A stretch of 64,000 nt of DNA. It comes from an uncultured Holophagaceae bacterium (GTDB lineage: Bacteria > Acidobacteriota > Holophagae > Holophagales > Holophagaceae). Numbering within the stretch: position 1 is the stretch's first letter; each line of letters starts with the position of its first letter. Made by a program: the position numbers and the translations under genes. Positions 9,117-20,414 of this stretch are shown here, piece by piece. The DNA lies in assembly GCA_903913215.1 (NCBI GenBank), contig CAIWKE010000010.1, positions 1 through 64,000 of the forward strand, written 5' to 3'. The notes under the pieces were generated by a model. The model was not told the origin of the DNA. It searched no databases and was given only the letters and a program-made list of their open reading frames with translations.

Positions 9117-11372
9117 ATGACGCCGCTTCGACGCCTCCTGGCCCGCCACCTGCTCAGCATCCAACTGCCCCTCCTGGCCCTGCTGGCGGGCCTGCTCTGG
9201 TGGGGCGCCCGGTCCCTGCTACTGAGCCAAGCTCAGCGTGATGGTGAGACCCGCCTGCACATGGCCGTCCAGGCCCTGGACCAGCGCCTCACCACCGTGG
9301 AGCAGGCAGGTCTCGCCATGGCCGACTACTCCGCCCAGGGCCGCCTGCCCTTCACCGACCTGCCCGGCAATGCCCGGCTGCTCATGCCCTGGCTCTACCA
9401 CCAGAATGAGTTGCGTCTGGTGAACTTCGTGGACGAGGAGGGCCGCTCGCTCATCCTGGTCAACATCACAGACGGCTGGCACACCCGGGAGATCCAGCGC
9501 AACGCCAAGGGCATCCTGGGTGTGCGCTGGCAGAAGGCTGACGCCAGCGGCATTCTGTTCGACGGCCAGCCCCTCCATGAACCCCTGGGCTTCGATGTGC
9601 GCCAGCGCCCCTGGTACCGGGAGGCCCGCCAGCTGGAAACGCCCCGCTGGTCCGTGCCCTACCGGCTGGACCCCCCCCAGAACCGCCTGGTCATGACCTG
9701 GCTGGTGCCTCTAAAGGCCCCGGACGGCGGCCGAGGCGGGGCCCTGGGCATCGACCTCCTGGCCACGGACCTCAACACCTTCTTTCAAGTGCTGCGGCCC
9801 ACCCCGGGCAGCCGGCTCTGGCTCCTGGACCAGAATCGGCAACTGCTCGCCGAGGCGCACGGAGCCCAGGCGGCGCTGCCCGTGCCCCCCGGCGGGGACC
9901 GGCTCAGCCTGGAGGGCCTGCCCTGTCGGGTGCTGCGCAGCGATGTGCCCACCCGGGCCGGTTCCCAGTGGCACATGGTGCTGGCCATTCCCGAACGGGA
10001 CCTGTTGGCCGCCGCCCGGGGCAAGCTCCTGGCCATCACCGCCGCCGCCTTCGCCCTCCTACTGCTGCCCATCATCTGGGGCCTCTGGGAGGGGCGACGC
10101 CTGTCCCGGGAGATCCAGGCCCTGGCCCGGGCCGCAGATCAGGTGGGGGCGGGCATCGCGCCCCAGCTCGCCAAGTCCCAGGTGGCCGAGTTCGCCACCC
10201 TGGGCCAGGCCCTGCACCAGGCCCATGCGGACATCCAGAAGCGGAACGCCCTGGAGCAGCACCTACAGCACAGCCAGCGCCTGGAGACTCTGGGGACCCT
10301 GGCCGGGGGCATCGCCCACGACGTGAACAACCACCTCAGCGCCATCCTGGGGCAGATCTTCCTGGTCCGGGACACCCTGCCTGAGGGTCACGCCTCCATC
10401 GAGCGCCTGCTCCAGGCCGAGGTCGCCGCCGACAACTGCGCCCGCACCACCCGCACCCTGCTGGCCTTCAGCCGCCACGGCAACTCGGACCTGAAGGCCA
10501 TGGACTTGAACGAGCTGCTGACGGAAATGGCGGACCTGCTGAACTGCGTGCTGGGGGGGCTGGTCCGGGTGGACCTGGACCTCGATCCCGCGCCCCTCTG
10601 CCTGCAGGGGGACCGAGTCCAGCTGGAGCAGGTCATCATGAACCTGGCCGTGAACGCACGGGATGCGATGCCGGACGGGGGGAACCTCAGCTTCCAGACC
10701 CGGCGCCTCGCCTCGGGTGAGCTGACCTTGAAGGTGAAGGACACCGGCACGGGCATGTCGCCGGAGACCCTGGCCCGCATCTTCGAGCCTTTCTACACCA
10801 CCAAGGCCGTGGGCCAGGGCACGGGCCTTGGCTTGGCCCTGGTCCACGGCATCGTCCACAGCCACCATGGCCGCCTGGGGGTCGAAAGCCAGGAGGGCTT
10901 CGGCACCACCTTCTCCCTCAGTTTCCCCCTGGACCCCAGCGGGGTGCCGCTACCCACCCAGCCAGAGGCGGCGGTGGAAGTCGTGGGAGACCTGGCCCAC
11001 CTTCGCATCCTGGTGGTCGAGGACGAGACCTACCTGCGGGAGACACTGGAGGCGGCCTTGAGCACCGTGGGCGCCTCGGTGGTCGCGGCCGCCAATGGCA
11101 CCGAGGCCTGGGAGCACTTCCAGGCCCAGCCCTTCGACTGCATCCTCAGCGATCAACGGATGCCCGGCTGCACGGGCATGGAGCTGCGCTCGCGGGTCCG
11201 GGGCACCGGCGCGGGCTTGCCCTTCATCCTCTCCAGCGGCCAGGACCTGGAGCCCTTCCGCTCTGAATTGACCCACGATCCCGCCTTCCGCCTCCTGGCC
11301 AAGCCCTTTTCCATCAGGGAGCTGGTGGAGCTGGTGCGGAACGCCTGCCCCGCGACCGAGGGTGGGCTTTAG
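9117..11372 (+). CDS. Hybrid sensor histidine kinase / response regulator
   Basis: The 751-residue membrane protein has TM1 (about 14-34), a large periplasmic Cache-like sensor domain (about 40-300, with QRPWYREA), TM2 (about 303-324), a short linker, a HisKA region with phospho-acceptor His401 in GGIAHDVNN, an HATPase domain (about 505-620, with NARDAMPDGG, DTGTGMS and GTGLGLA) and a C-terminal receiver with acceptor Asp679 in LSDQRMPG. A TTG 15 bases upstream also starts the frame, but GGTGGAG lies correctly spaced before the ATG at 9117. The periplasmic ligand is unknown. It converges on the HD-GYP gene. Confidence 0.92.
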   Translation: MTPLRRLLARHLLSIQLPLLALLAGLLWWGARSLLLSQAQRDGETRLHMAVQALDQRLTTVEQAGLAMADYSAQGRLPFTDLPGNARLLMPWLYHQNELRLVNFVDEEGRSLILVNITDGWHTREIQRNAKGILGVRWQKADASGILFDGQPLHEPLGFDVRQRPWYREARQLETPRWSVPYRLDPPQNRLVMTWLVPLKAPDGGRGGALGIDLLATDLNTFFQVLRPTPGSRLWLLDQNRQLLAEAHGAQAALPVPPGGDRLSLEGLPCRVLRSDVPTRAGSQWHMVLAIPERDLLAAARGKLLAITAAAFALLLLPIIWGLWEGRRLSREIQALARAADQVGAGIAPQLAKSQVAEFATLGQALHQAHADIQKRNALEQHLQHSQRLETLGTLAGGIAHDVNNHLSAILGQIFLVRDTLPEGHASIERLLQAEVAADNCARTTRTLLAFSRHGNSDLKAMDLNELLTEMADLLNCVLGGLVRVDLDLDPAPLCLQGDRVQLEQVIMNLAVNARDAMPDGGNLSFQTRRLASGELTLKVKDTGTGMSPETLARIFEPFYTTKAVGQGTGLGLALVHGIVHSHHGRLGVESQEGFGTTFSLSFPLDPSGVPLPTQPEAAVEVVGDLAHLRILVVEDETYLRETLEAALSTVGASVVAAANGTEAWEHFQAQPFDCILSDQRMPGCTGMELRSRVRGTGAGLPFILSSGQDLEPFRSELTHDPAFRLLAKPFSIRELVELVRNACPATEGGL

Positions 11373-11413
11373 TCAGTGGGAACGGCTTTCACCTCAGAGC
11401 CCACGACGAGACC

Positions 11414-12616
11414 CTAGAGGTATTCCATCGGGTCGATGCCCCAGGTCTCGGGTTCCTCGTAGTCCACGATCTGGTCGCTGGAATGGGCCAAGTGCAGATC
11501 CCGGGGCTGGAGGCGGAGCTTGCGTCCCGTGTCGTAGACCACCCGCACCGTGGGCCGCAGCAGGTCCTCACCCTGCTCCACCACCACCGCCAGGCGGCCG
11601 CCGCTGAGGCGCACCAGAGAACCCACGGGGTAGATGCCCAGGGCCTGGATGTAGTGCTGAACCAGGTCCCCGTCCAGGTGGGGGCCGCTCCACTCCAGCA
11701 GGCGCTTCAGCACCTCGCTGGGCTCCTTGGCCGTGTGGTAGACCCGGTTGGACGTGAGGGCATCGTAGACATCCACGATGGCAGTCATGCGCCCCACCTG
11801 GGAGATCTGGTCACCGGAGATGCCCCGGGGGTAGCCACCCCCGCCCATCTTTTCGTGGTGCTCGCTGGCGATCTGAATGACCATCTCGGACACCCCGGCC
11901 ACGCCCACCAGGAGGTCGCGACTGGCGGAGGCGTGGGACTTCATGACCGTGAACTCATCGTCCGTAAGCTTCCCGGGCTTGTTGAGGATTTCGTTGGGCA
12001 CCTTCATCTTCCCCACGTCGTGCAGCAGGCCGCCGAGGCCCGCCTCCTCCACGGAGGAGGCATCCAGACCCATGGCCGCGGCAAAGGACATGAGCAGGGC
12101 GCAGATGCTCACGGAGTGCTGGAAGGTGTACGTGTCCGCGGCCTTGATGCGGGAAAGGCTGATGAGGGCCCCGGGGTTGCGGAGCATGGAGGCGTGCATG
12201 GCCTTCACCAGGGGCCGGGCCTTGGCGGGGTCCAGCTGCTTGCCGAGCCGGACATCGTGCAGGAGGCCATCCACCACCCCGGCGGCCTCGCCCAGGATGC
12301 GCTTGGCGGCGGCAGATTCCTCCTTCTGGGAGACCCGGGCCGGAGCCAGGGCCGCCCCCACCTCTGCGGCCTCGTGCAACTTCCGGTTCAGGGCCTGCTC
12401 GATCTCGGCCTGGGTGGGTGCGCCCGGCACGTCCAGACCCCGGTCCGTGTCGATGTAGATCTCATCCAACCCCTGGGCCTGCATCTTCTGGATCTGGGTC
12501 TGGCCCTTCAGGAGGAACTGCTGGCGCAGGAAGCCGTGCTGGAGCCAGCCGCAGTTCAGGTCGTGGACGTACATGCCCTCCTGCAGATCCTTCACCTTCA
12601 CCCGCTTGATGGTCAT
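11414..12616 (-). CDS. HD-GYP domain phosphodiesterase with DUF3391 domain
   Basis: The 400-residue cytoplasmic protein has an N-terminal DUF3391-type domain ([20 protein letters not shown], about 1-125) and an HD-GYP domain (about 150-340). Metal and signature residues are intact: [22 protein letters not shown] and [13 protein letters not shown]. This predicts hydrolysis of cyclic-di-GMP. The ATG at 12616 is where the family begins; the frame to 12700 adds unrelated residues. It is divergent from acnB. Confidence 0.92.
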   Translation of the reverse strand: MTIKRVKVKDLQEGMYVHDLNCGWLQHGFLRQQFLLKGQTQIQKMQAQGLDEIYIDTDRGLDVPGAPTQAEIEQALNRKLHEAAEVGAALAPARVSQKEESAAAKRILGEAAGVVDGLLHDVRLGKQLDPAKARPLVKAMHASMLRNPGALISLSRIKAADTYTFQHSVSICALLMSFAAAMGLDASSVEEAGLGGLLHDVGKMKVPNEILNKPGKLTDDEFTVMKSHASASRDLLVGVAGVSEMVIQIASEHHEKMGGGGYPRGISGDQISQVGRMTAIVDVYDALTSNRVYHTAKEPSEVLKRLLEWSGPHLDGDLVQHYIQALGIYPVGSLVRLSGGRLAVVVEQGEDLLRPTVRVVYDTGRKLRLQPRDLHLAHSSDQIVDYEEPETWGIDPMEYL

Positions 12617-12768
12617 CCAGCCCCCGTCCCCTATGGATCGGCCCATCTGGCCTCGGGGGTGAGCCTGGACCGTTCTGGTCCGGCAAAACCCGCCCTCCAT
12701 CCCGCCTGGATCGAGATGTAGTATGGAGGTTCGGATCGCGCCCAGCGGCGCTCTCAGGGAGGTTGACC

Positions 12769-15345
12769 GTGCTTCAATCCTATCGCCAACAAGTCGCTGA
12801 ACGTGCCGCTCTGGGCATTCCCCCCCTCCCGCTCACTGAGGCCCAGACCACGGATCTGACTCAGCTGCTGGCCAACCCGCCTGCGGGCGAAGAGGCTTTC
12901 CTCCTGGACCTGCTCACGCACCGTGTCCCTGCAGGCGTGGATGACGCCGCCCGGGTAAAGGCGGCCTTCCTGGCCGCCGTCGCCAAGGGCGCCGAGAAGG
13001 TGCCTCTTGTCTCCCGCGAGATGGCCACGGAGCTGCTCGGGACCATGCTTGGCGGCTTCAACGTCAAGCCCATGGTGGACCTGCTGGAGGATGCCCAGGT
13101 GGGAGCCCTGGCCGCCGAAGGCTTGAAGCGGACCCTCCTCGTCTTCGACGCCTTTGCGGAAGTGAAGGCCAAGGCCGACGCGGGCAACGCCTACGCCAAG
13201 GCCGTGCTGCTGTCCTGGGCCGAGGCCGAGTGGTTCACCAGCCGCCCCGAGGTGCCCCAGAGCCTCACCCTCACGGTGTTCAAGGTCACGGGCGAAACCA
13301 ACACCGATGACCTCTCCCCTGCCCCGGACGCCTGGAGCCGCCCCGACATCCCGCTCCACGCCCTGGCCATGCTGAAGAATGCCCGGCCCGGCATTGAACC
13401 CGACGAGCCCGGCAAGATCGGGCCCCTGAAGCAGCTGGCGGCCCTCCAGGCCAAGGGCCACCTCATCGCCTATGTGGGCGACGTGGTCGGCACGGGCTCC
13501 AGCCGCAAATCCGCCACCAACTCGGTGCTCTGGTTCACGGGCGAGGACATCCCCTGTGTCCCCAACAAGCGCTTTGGCGGCGTCTGCCTGGGCGCCAAGA
13601 TCGCCCCCATCTTCTACAACACCATGGAAGATGCTGGCGCCCTGCCCATCGAGCTGGACGTGAACGGCATGGACATGGGCGACGTCATCGAGCTGCGCCC
13701 CTACGAAGGCAAGGCCATGAAGAACGGCCAGGTCATCGCCCAGTTCAAGGTGAAGTCCGACGTGATCTTCGACGAGGTCCGGGCCGGCGGCCGCATCCCC
13801 CTCATCGTGGGCCGGGGCCTCACCTCCAAGGCCCGGGCGGCGCTGGGCCTGCCCCCGTCCACCATCTTCCGTTTCCCCGCCATCCCCGCCGATACCGGCA
13901 AGGGCTACTCCCTGGCCCAGAAGATGGTCGGTCGCGCCTGCGGCGTGACGGGCATCCGCCCCGGCACCTACTGCGAGCCCCACATGACCACCGTGGGCTC
14001 CCAGGACACCACGGGCCCCATGACGCGCGATGAGCTGAAGGATCTGGCCTGTCTGCAGTTCTCGGCCGACATGGTGATGCAGTCCTTCTGCCACACCGCC
14101 CCCTATCCCAAGCCCGTGGACGTCATCACCCACCGGGAGCTGCCGCCCTTCATCACCAACCGCGGCGGTGTGTCCCTGAAACCCGGCGACGGGGTCATCC
14201 ACAGCTGGCTGAACCGCCTGCTCCTGCCGGACACCGTCGGCACCGGCGGCGACTCCCACACCCGCTTCCCCATTGGCATCTCCTTCCCGGCCGGCTCGGG
14301 TCTGGTGGCCTTCGCCGCCGCCACGGGCGTCATGCCCCTGGACATGCCGGAGTCCGTGCTGGTGCGCTTCAAGGGCGAGATGCAGCCCGGCATCACCCTG
14401 CGCGACCTGGTGAATGCCATCCCCTACTACGCCATCCAGCAGGGCCTGCTCACGGTCGAGAAGAAGGGGAAGAAGAACCTCTTCAGTGGCCGGATCCTGG
14501 AGATTGAAGGCCTGCCGAATCTCAAGGTGGAACAGGCCTTCGAGCTTTCCGACGCCTCTGCCGAGCGCTCCGCTGCCGGCTGCACCGTGCACCTGGACAA
14601 GGCACCGATCATCGAATACATGACGTCCAACATCACCCTCATGAAGTGGATGATCGCCAACGGCTACGAGCACCGGGAGACCCTGGAGAACCGGATCCGC
14701 GCCATGCAGGCCTGGATCGCCAAGCCCGAGCTGCTGGCCCCGGACGCGGATGCGGACTACGCCGCCGTCATCGAGATCAACCTGGCCGACATCAAGGAGC
14801 CCATCCTGGCCTGCCCCAATGATCCCGACGATGTGAAGCTGTTGTCGGCGGTAGCCGGCGACACGATCGACGAGGTCTTCATCGGCTCCTGCATGACCAA
14901 CATCGGCCACTTCCGGGCGGCCGGGAAGCTGCTCGACGGCAAGACCGATCTCGCCACGCGCCTCTGGATCGCTCCGCCCACCAAGATGGACGCCTACGTG
15001 TTGACCCAGGAGGGCTACTACGGCATCCTCGGCCGCACCGGCGCCCGCATGGAGATGCCCGGCTGCTCGCTCTGCATGGGCAACCAGGCCTCCATCCGCA
15101 AGGGCAGCACGGCCATGTCGACCTCCACCCGGAACTTCCCCAACCGCCTGGGCCTCGACACCCGCGTCTACCTGGGCTCCGCCGAGCTGGCCGCGGTCTG
15201 CGCCCTCATCGGCAAGATCCCCACCATGGACGAATACATGGCCCAGGTGGGCATCGTGGCCAAGAAGTCCGCGGACATCTACCGCTACATGAACTTCGAC
15301 CAGATCCCGGACTTCCGCGAGCTGGCCGATACGGTCACCGTTTAG
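12769..15345 (+). CDS. acnB: Aconitate hydratase B
   Basis: The 858-residue [4Fe-4S] enzyme interconverts citrate and isocitrate in the TCA cycle and can also act on 2-methylisocitrate. AcnB architecture is clear: an N-terminal HEAT-like domain ([15 protein letters not shown] onward), the swivel domain placed before the catalytic domains, and the cluster cysteines in [10 protein letters not shown] and [10 protein letters not shown] near residues 700 and 765. GGGAGG (12757-12762) is 6 bases before the GTG at 12769 but directly abuts the TTG at 12763, so GTG is chosen. Confidence 0.96.
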   Translation: MLQSYRQQVAERAALGIPPLPLTEAQTTDLTQLLANPPAGEEAFLLDLLTHRVPAGVDDAARVKAAFLAAVAKGAEKVPLVSREMATELLGTMLGGFNVKPMVDLLEDAQVGALAAEGLKRTLLVFDAFAEVKAKADAGNAYAKAVLLSWAEAEWFTSRPEVPQSLTLTVFKVTGETNTDDLSPAPDAWSRPDIPLHALAMLKNARPGIEPDEPGKIGPLKQLAALQAKGHLIAYVGDVVGTGSSRKSATNSVLWFTGEDIPCVPNKRFGGVCLGAKIAPIFYNTMEDAGALPIELDVNGMDMGDVIELRPYEGKAMKNGQVIAQFKVKSDVIFDEVRAGGRIPLIVGRGLTSKARAALGLPPSTIFRFPAIPADTGKGYSLAQKMVGRACGVTGIRPGTYCEPHMTTVGSQDTTGPMTRDELKDLACLQFSADMVMQSFCHTAPYPKPVDVITHRELPPFITNRGGVSLKPGDGVIHSWLNRLLLPDTVGTGGDSHTRFPIGISFPAGSGLVAFAAATGVMPLDMPESVLVRFKGEMQPGITLRDLVNAIPYYAIQQGLLTVEKKGKKNLFSGRILEIEGLPNLKVEQAFELSDASAERSAAGCTVHLDKAPIIEYMTSNITLMKWMIANGYEHRETLENRIRAMQAWIAKPELLAPDADADYAAVIEINLADIKEPILACPNDPDDVKLLSAVAGDTIDEVFIGSCMTNIGHFRAAGKLLDGKTDLATRLWIAPPTKMDAYVLTQEGYYGILGRTGARMEMPGCSLCMGNQASIRKGSTAMSTSTRNFPNRLGLDTRVYLGSAELAAVCALIGKIPTMDEYMAQVGIVAKKSADIYRYMNFDQIPDFRELADTVTV

Positions 15346-15354
15346 CGCTTTTTC

Positions 15355-15402
15355 CACTCGGAAATGGGCCAGGGGGCTTGCCTCCTGGCCCATTTCCGAG
15401 TG
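15355..15402. terminator. 19-bp perfect inverted repeat after acnB
   Basis: CACTCGGAAATGGGCCAGG (15355-15373) is exactly repeated in reverse complement at 15384-15402 around a 10-base loop, starting 9 bases after the acnB stop. There is no T run on its 3' side; the TTTTT lies on the 5' side. It is therefore not a classical intrinsic terminator and may instead protect the acnB mRNA 3' end or attenuate read-through to ribH. Confidence 0.55.
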
Positions 15403-15461
15403 ACCACCCTGGTGGGGTGTGGTAGCCTCATCAGTTCTTGACCACCTTTCGGGGGGTTCCC

Positions 15462-15947
15462 ATGGGGATCTTTGAGGGCCACATTCGCGTGCACGCGGGC
15501 GATCGCTTCGCCCTGGTGGCATCGCGCTGGAACGACTTCATCGTCGAGCGTCTCATCGAGGGCGCTAAAGACTGCATTCTCCGCCACGGTGGCAGCGAGG
15601 AGCAGATGGACCTCATTCGCGTCCCGGGCTGCTTTGAGCTGCCCCAGGCGGCCAAGCTGGCCGCCACCAGCGGCCGCTATTCGGGCGTCATCGTGCTGGG
15701 CACCGTGATCCGCGGGGGCACACCCCACTTCGACCTGATTGCCGGGGAAGTCACCAAGGGCGCCGCCCAGGTGGCCCTGGACACGGGCCTTCCCCTGGCC
15801 TTCGGTGTGCTCACCACGGACAGCGTGGAGCAGGCCATCGACCGGGCCGGTGCCAAGATGGGCAACAAGGGCTGGGAAGCCGCCCAGAGCGTCATCGAGA
15901 TGATCGATCTGGCGCACCTTTTAAGTGGAAAGAAGGGACGTAAATAG
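15462..15947 (+). CDS. ribH: 6,7-dimethyl-8-ribityllumazine synthase
   Basis: The 161-residue enzyme condenses the pyrimidine dione and dihydroxybutanone phosphate in the penultimate riboflavin step. Signature stretches are [43 protein letters not shown] with the catalytic His, and [11 protein letters not shown]. The ATG at 15462 follows a GGGGGG stretch and fits family length; a TTG 24 bases upstream is less likely. No FMN riboswitch is visible upstream. The stop codon directly abuts the nusB start. Confidence 0.96.
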   Translation: MGIFEGHIRVHAGDRFALVASRWNDFIVERLIEGAKDCILRHGGSEEQMDLIRVPGCFELPQAAKLAATSGRYSGVIVLGTVIRGGTPHFDLIAGEVTKGAAQVALDTGLPLAFGVLTTDSVEQAIDRAGAKMGNKGWEAAQSVIEMIDLAHLLSGKKGRK

Positions 15948-16415
15948 ATGGGTGTTCGTCGCAGGGGGCGCGAGTACGCCCTCCAAATGCTGTACGCCAT
16001 GGATCTGACCGGCTATGCGCCGGACCAGGTCTTTGCTGGTTTCTACGCCATCCAGGATCTGAACCGCGACGCCTTCTACTACGCCCGCCGCCTGGTGGAC
16101 GGGGTGCACGGCCAGCTGGATGAGATCGACAGCGTGCTGACCAAGTACGCCGAGCACTGGAAGATCCATCGCATGGCCGCCGTGGACCGGAACCTCCTGC
16201 GACTGGGACTCTATGAGCTGATGTACGTGAAGGAAGTGCCCTTCCCCATCGTCATCAACGAGGCCTTGGAGATCGTCAAGGAATTCAGCGACCAGGAAGG
16301 GACACAATTCCTCAATGGCATCCTGGATGCCGCACGGAAAGAATTTCGCCCAGAAGAAACCGGCCCACGCAGCAAGAAGAAGGCTGTCCTGGCAGAGCCT
16401 GGCGAGGAAACCTGA
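15948..16415 (+). CDS. nusB: Transcription antitermination factor NusB
   Basis: The 155-residue RNA-binding protein joins NusE (S10) on boxA RNA in rRNA antitermination. Family sequence includes RRRGREYALQMLYAMD, AAVDRNLLRLGLYEL, PFPIVINEALEIVKEFSD and FLNGILDA. It starts on the base following the ribH stop, the common ribH-nusB arrangement. The last 20 residues are a charged, poorly conserved tail. Confidence 0.96.
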   Translation: MGVRRRGREYALQMLYAMDLTGYAPDQVFAGFYAIQDLNRDAFYYARRLVDGVHGQLDEIDSVLTKYAEHWKIHRMAAVDRNLLRLGLYELMYVKEVPFPIVINEALEIVKEFSDQEGTQFLNGILDAARKEFRPEETGPRSKKKAVLAEPGEET

Positions 16416-16484
16416 CCTGACGGGTTGCCCCCGCTTTGCTATGCTCGATCCCTTCCCCAGACTGAACCGATCGTTGGAGTCTTG

Positions 16485-17129
16485 ATGAGCACCTCCCGCA
16501 AGAAGTCCGTGGCCGTGAAGAAGACCCCCGCAGCCGCCAAGCCCGCCCCCAAGACCAGCCCCAAGGCACCGACCCCCAAGCCTGTGGCAAAGGCGGCCGC
16601 GAAGGTTCCGGCCAAGGTGGCAGTCAAAGCTGTCGGCCAGCCCCTGGGTCTCGAGGAGATCAAGGCCCTCATCGCCCTGGTGGGCCGCGAGCCCTTCCAG
16701 GAATTCGAGTTCGAAGCCGGTGATATGCGCTTCCGCATCCGCAAGGACGGCCCCGCTCAGCCCCCCGCCCCGGCTCCCGCGCCCATGATGATGGCCGCGC
16801 CCATGATGCAGGCCCCTCAGCAGGTCTACCAGGCAGCGCCTCTCGCACCTGCACCCGCCGCCGCGCCCGTGCCGGTGGAGGATCCCAACATCCACTACGT
16901 CACCAGCCCCATCGTTGGAACCTTCTATCGGTCCTCCAACCCCGCCGCCACGCCCTACGCCTCCCCCGGCGACTTCGTGAAGCCCGGCCAGACCCTCTGC
17001 ATCATAGAAGCCATGAAGCTCATGAACGAGATCGAGTGTGACGTGGCCGGCGAGGTCGTGAAAGTGCTGGTGGAGAACGGCACCCCGGTCGAGTACGGCG
17101 AGCGCCTCTTCGCGGTCCGGGTCGGCTAG
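16485..17129 (+). CDS. accB: Biotin carboxyl carrier protein of acetyl-CoA carboxylase
   Basis: The 214-residue protein carries biotin between biotin carboxylase and carboxyltransferase for malonyl-CoA synthesis. The C-terminal biotinyl domain (about 135-214) has Lys178 in [10 protein letters not shown] as the attachment site, preceded by an Ala/Pro-rich flexible linker. The first 45 residues are a Lys/Ala/Pro-rich, histone-H1-like extension ([18 protein letters not shown]) longer than in typical AccB. TTGGAG lies 5 bases before the ATG at 16485. accC follows after 2 bases. Confidence 0.95.
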   Translation: MSTSRKKSVAVKKTPAAAKPAPKTSPKAPTPKPVAKAAAKVPAKVAVKAVGQPLGLEEIKALIALVGREPFQEFEFEAGDMRFRIRKDGPAQPPAPAPAPMMMAAPMMQAPQQVYQAAPLAPAPAAAPVPVEDPNIHYVTSPIVGTFYRSSNPAATPYASPGDFVKPGQTLCIIEAMKLMNEIECDVAGEVVKVLVENGTPVEYGERLFAVRVG

Positions 17130-17131
17130 CC

Positions 17132-18565
<1,434 letters not shown>

Positions 18566-18582
18566 TTCGAGTGCCCGTTCTG

Positions 18583-18613
18583 CTCAGGACACGCCCTGCG
18601 GGCCTGTCCTGAG
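18583..18613. terminator. Hairpin downstream of accC
   Basis: CTCAGGACA (18583-18591) pairs with TGTCCTGAG (18605-18613), with an inner GCCC/GGGC pair and a 3-base loop. It begins 18 bases after the accC stop and lies before the tRNA gene. No strong T tract follows, so termination would be imperfect or Rho-assisted. Confidence 0.5.
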
Positions 18614-18694
18614 TTAGGGTTTGCTGCGCGAATCGAAGTGCTGGTGAGTACGGGCATTTTTGGAATGCCGGGGATTCAGTTAGACTGGAAGCGT

Positions 18695-18770
18695 GCCGCT
18701 ATAGCTCAGTTGGTAGAGCGCCCGCCTTGTAAGCGGATGGTCGCTGGTTCAATTCCGGCTAGCGGCTCCA
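18695..18770 (+). tRNA. tRNA-Thr, anticodon TGT
   Basis: This is a 76-base cloverleaf with acceptor arms GCCGCTA / TAGCGGC, D-arm AGCTCAGTTGGTAGAGC, anticodon loop CTTGTAA giving TGT (reads ACA/ACG), T-arm GGTTCAATTCC and an encoded CCA end (18768-18770). There is no integrase next to it. A weak promoter-like TTGGAA...TAGACT pair lies at 18660-18686, with short spacing. Confidence 0.96.
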
Positions 18771-18804
18771 ACCTTTTCAGGTCCTGTGACGCCTCGGCCT
18801 CGCC

Positions 18805-19146
18805 TCAGTCCCAGTGCCCCTCGACCCAGTACCAGCCTCGCTCGTGCCGGGCCCAGTGGCCATCCACCCAGCCATGGCCGGGCCGACTCCTGACCTGATA
18901 GTAGCCCGGCACCCAGGCGTAGGCGTTGCCAGTCCACTGCCAGTGCCCTGCCACCCAGATGTGCTCCCGGGACGGGGGTTCTGGCAAGCGTTCGTAGCGC
19001 ACCGGGGGCGGCTCGCGCTCTACGTAGGCCACGTGAATCACTGGAACTGGGGCGATGATGCCGACCCGACCCCGGGGGCCCACCACGCAGGCGGTGCTGG
19101 CCAGAGCCAGGACAGACAGGATCATGATTGCGGGTCGAACCTTCAT
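18805..19146 (-). CDS. YXWGXW-repeat exported protein
   Basis: The 113-residue protein begins with a signal sequence (MKVRPAIMILSVLALAST) followed by Cys in a weak lipobox-like STAC context, then repeats of the YXWGXW type: HIWVAGHWQWTGNAYAWVPG, HGWVDGHWARHERGWYW and VEGHWD. The family is exported or outer-membrane associated with no assigned function. It lies downstream of the two-component cluster on the same strand (80-base gap) and could be its last gene. Confidence 0.8.
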   Translation of the reverse strand: MKVRPAIMILSVLALASTACVVGPRGRVGIIAPVPVIHVAYVEREPPPVRYERLPEPPSREHIWVAGHWQWTGNAYAWVPGYYQVRSRPGHGWVDGHWARHERGWYWVEGHWD

Positions 19147-19226
19147 GGGAGCCTCCTGGGGCCCAGGGGCCCTACCGCCTTAGAGGCCTGGAGCGGCGAA
19201 GGGTTGAACCGGCTGGAGGAATTTAC

Positions 19227-20405
19227 TCAGGCCCTCGCCCCGACCCCAACGCCCTCTTCAGGGGACAGGATCAGCAGATTGCTCTCGATGACGGCCAGCG
19301 ACGAGGCCGTTCGCAGCTTCTCGATGAGGATGCCCGAGAGCCTGGTACCCGCCGAAAGCAGGACCAGACCTTCGGCTGTGTTGACATCCACCGCCAGCAA
19401 CATGCCGATGCGGAGCTTGTCCACAGCCACCAGGCTCCGGTGCTGGTCCGTGCCAAGATCGGAGGCCTCGACGACCACCCGTTCCAGAGCCTCCAGCACC
19501 TTGGGATCGTACTTGCCCGTGTCCAGCATCAACTGGGCCACCACCACCGCCGGAGCCTTGCGGATGCTGAGCATGGCCACGAAGTCATCCACCACCCTCA
19601 GGATCCTCGATTCAATCGGCAGATCCTCCCCGGCGACGCCGTCATAGGGATACCCACTGCCGTTGTAGTCCTTGGCCGAGTAGTAGATGAACTTGGCCAC
19701 AGACTGCAGGCGCGGGATGTTGGCGATCATGCGGCTGCCGATCTCCGGCACCTTCCGGAAGAGATCCTGCTGCTGCACGGTGAGCCGCTCTTTGTGGGCT
19801 GCCTTCAGCTGCACTTCCATGGGGATGGCCAGGCGGCCCATCTTGGACAGCAGGGCCGCCACGCCCAGGTCCCAGGGGGCCTGCAGGCCCAGCTTCGACG
19901 CCACCTGCAGGGCGTATTCCCGCACCCGCCGGGTCTCGCCGAAGGACCTGGGGTCGAATTCCGTCAGCAGCTCCACCATCGTCTGAATGCTGCCCGCCAA
20001 CGTGTCCTCCAGCAGCATGCGCTCCGCCGTCACCAACTGGTACTGGGTGATGCCCGCCTCGATCACCACACCCAGGGACTCCTCGGTGCAGGGCTTGTTA
20101 AGGAACCGGAAGACCGAACCGCGGTTCACCGCCTCCACGGCCGTGTCCTGGTCCACCTGGCCCGTGAGCATGATGCGGCTGGATTCCCGCTGGATCTTGG
20201 CGAATTCCTGAAGGAACTCCACACCGTTCATCCCCGGCATCTGCATGTCCGCCACCACGGTCGCGAAGGGCGCAGAGTTGCGGGCCAGATCGAGAGCCTC
20301 CCGCCCGGACTGGCAGGTGGTCAAGTCGAAGCGCCCGCGGAAGGCGCGTTTGAAGGAAGCGAGGATGAGGGGATCGTCATCGACAAACAGGACGCGAGAC
20401 AGCAT
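19227..20405 (-). CDS. Response regulator with degenerate HD-GYP output domain
   Basis: The 392-residue protein has a receiver (1-120; acceptor Asp53 in VADMQMPG, Lys in FLNKPC) followed by an HD-GYP-like domain (about 140-300). The metal-binding residues are gone: the HD motif reads LLSKMGRLAIP, the next histidine is replaced in VPEIGSRMI, and the HHExxDGxGYP block is KDYNGSGYP without the histidines. It should therefore not cleave cyclic-di-GMP and may instead bind partners. The C-terminal 90 residues are a separate small domain. It starts 9 bases after the RR-HDOD gene in the same operon. Confidence 0.9.
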   Translation of the reverse strand: MLSRVLFVDDDPLILASFKRAFRGRFDLTTCQSGREALDLARNSAPFATVVADMQMPGMNGVEFLQEFAKIQRESSRIMLTGQVDQDTAVEAVNRGSVFRFLNKPCTEESLGVVIEAGITQYQLVTAERMLLEDTLAGSIQTMVELLTEFDPRSFGETRRVREYALQVASKLGLQAPWDLGVAALLSKMGRLAIPMEVQLKAAHKERLTVQQQDLFRKVPEIGSRMIANIPRLQSVAKFIYYSAKDYNGSGYPYDGVAGEDLPIESRILRVVDDFVAMLSIRKAPAVVVAQLMLDTGKYDPKVLEALERVVVEASDLGTDQHRSLVAVDKLRIGMLLAVDVNTAEGLVLLSAGTRLSGILIEKLRTASSLAVIESNLLILSPEEGVGVGARA

Positions 20406-20414
20406 GGCGGCTCC

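Noticed and set aside
15400-15461. Possible FMN riboswitch before ribH
   Set aside because: None of the conserved FMN-element blocks is visible in this short stretch.
12754-15522. 922-codon minus-strand open frame
   Set aside because: It is antisense to acnB; composition is the usual high-GC shadow (His/Gly/Gln-rich).
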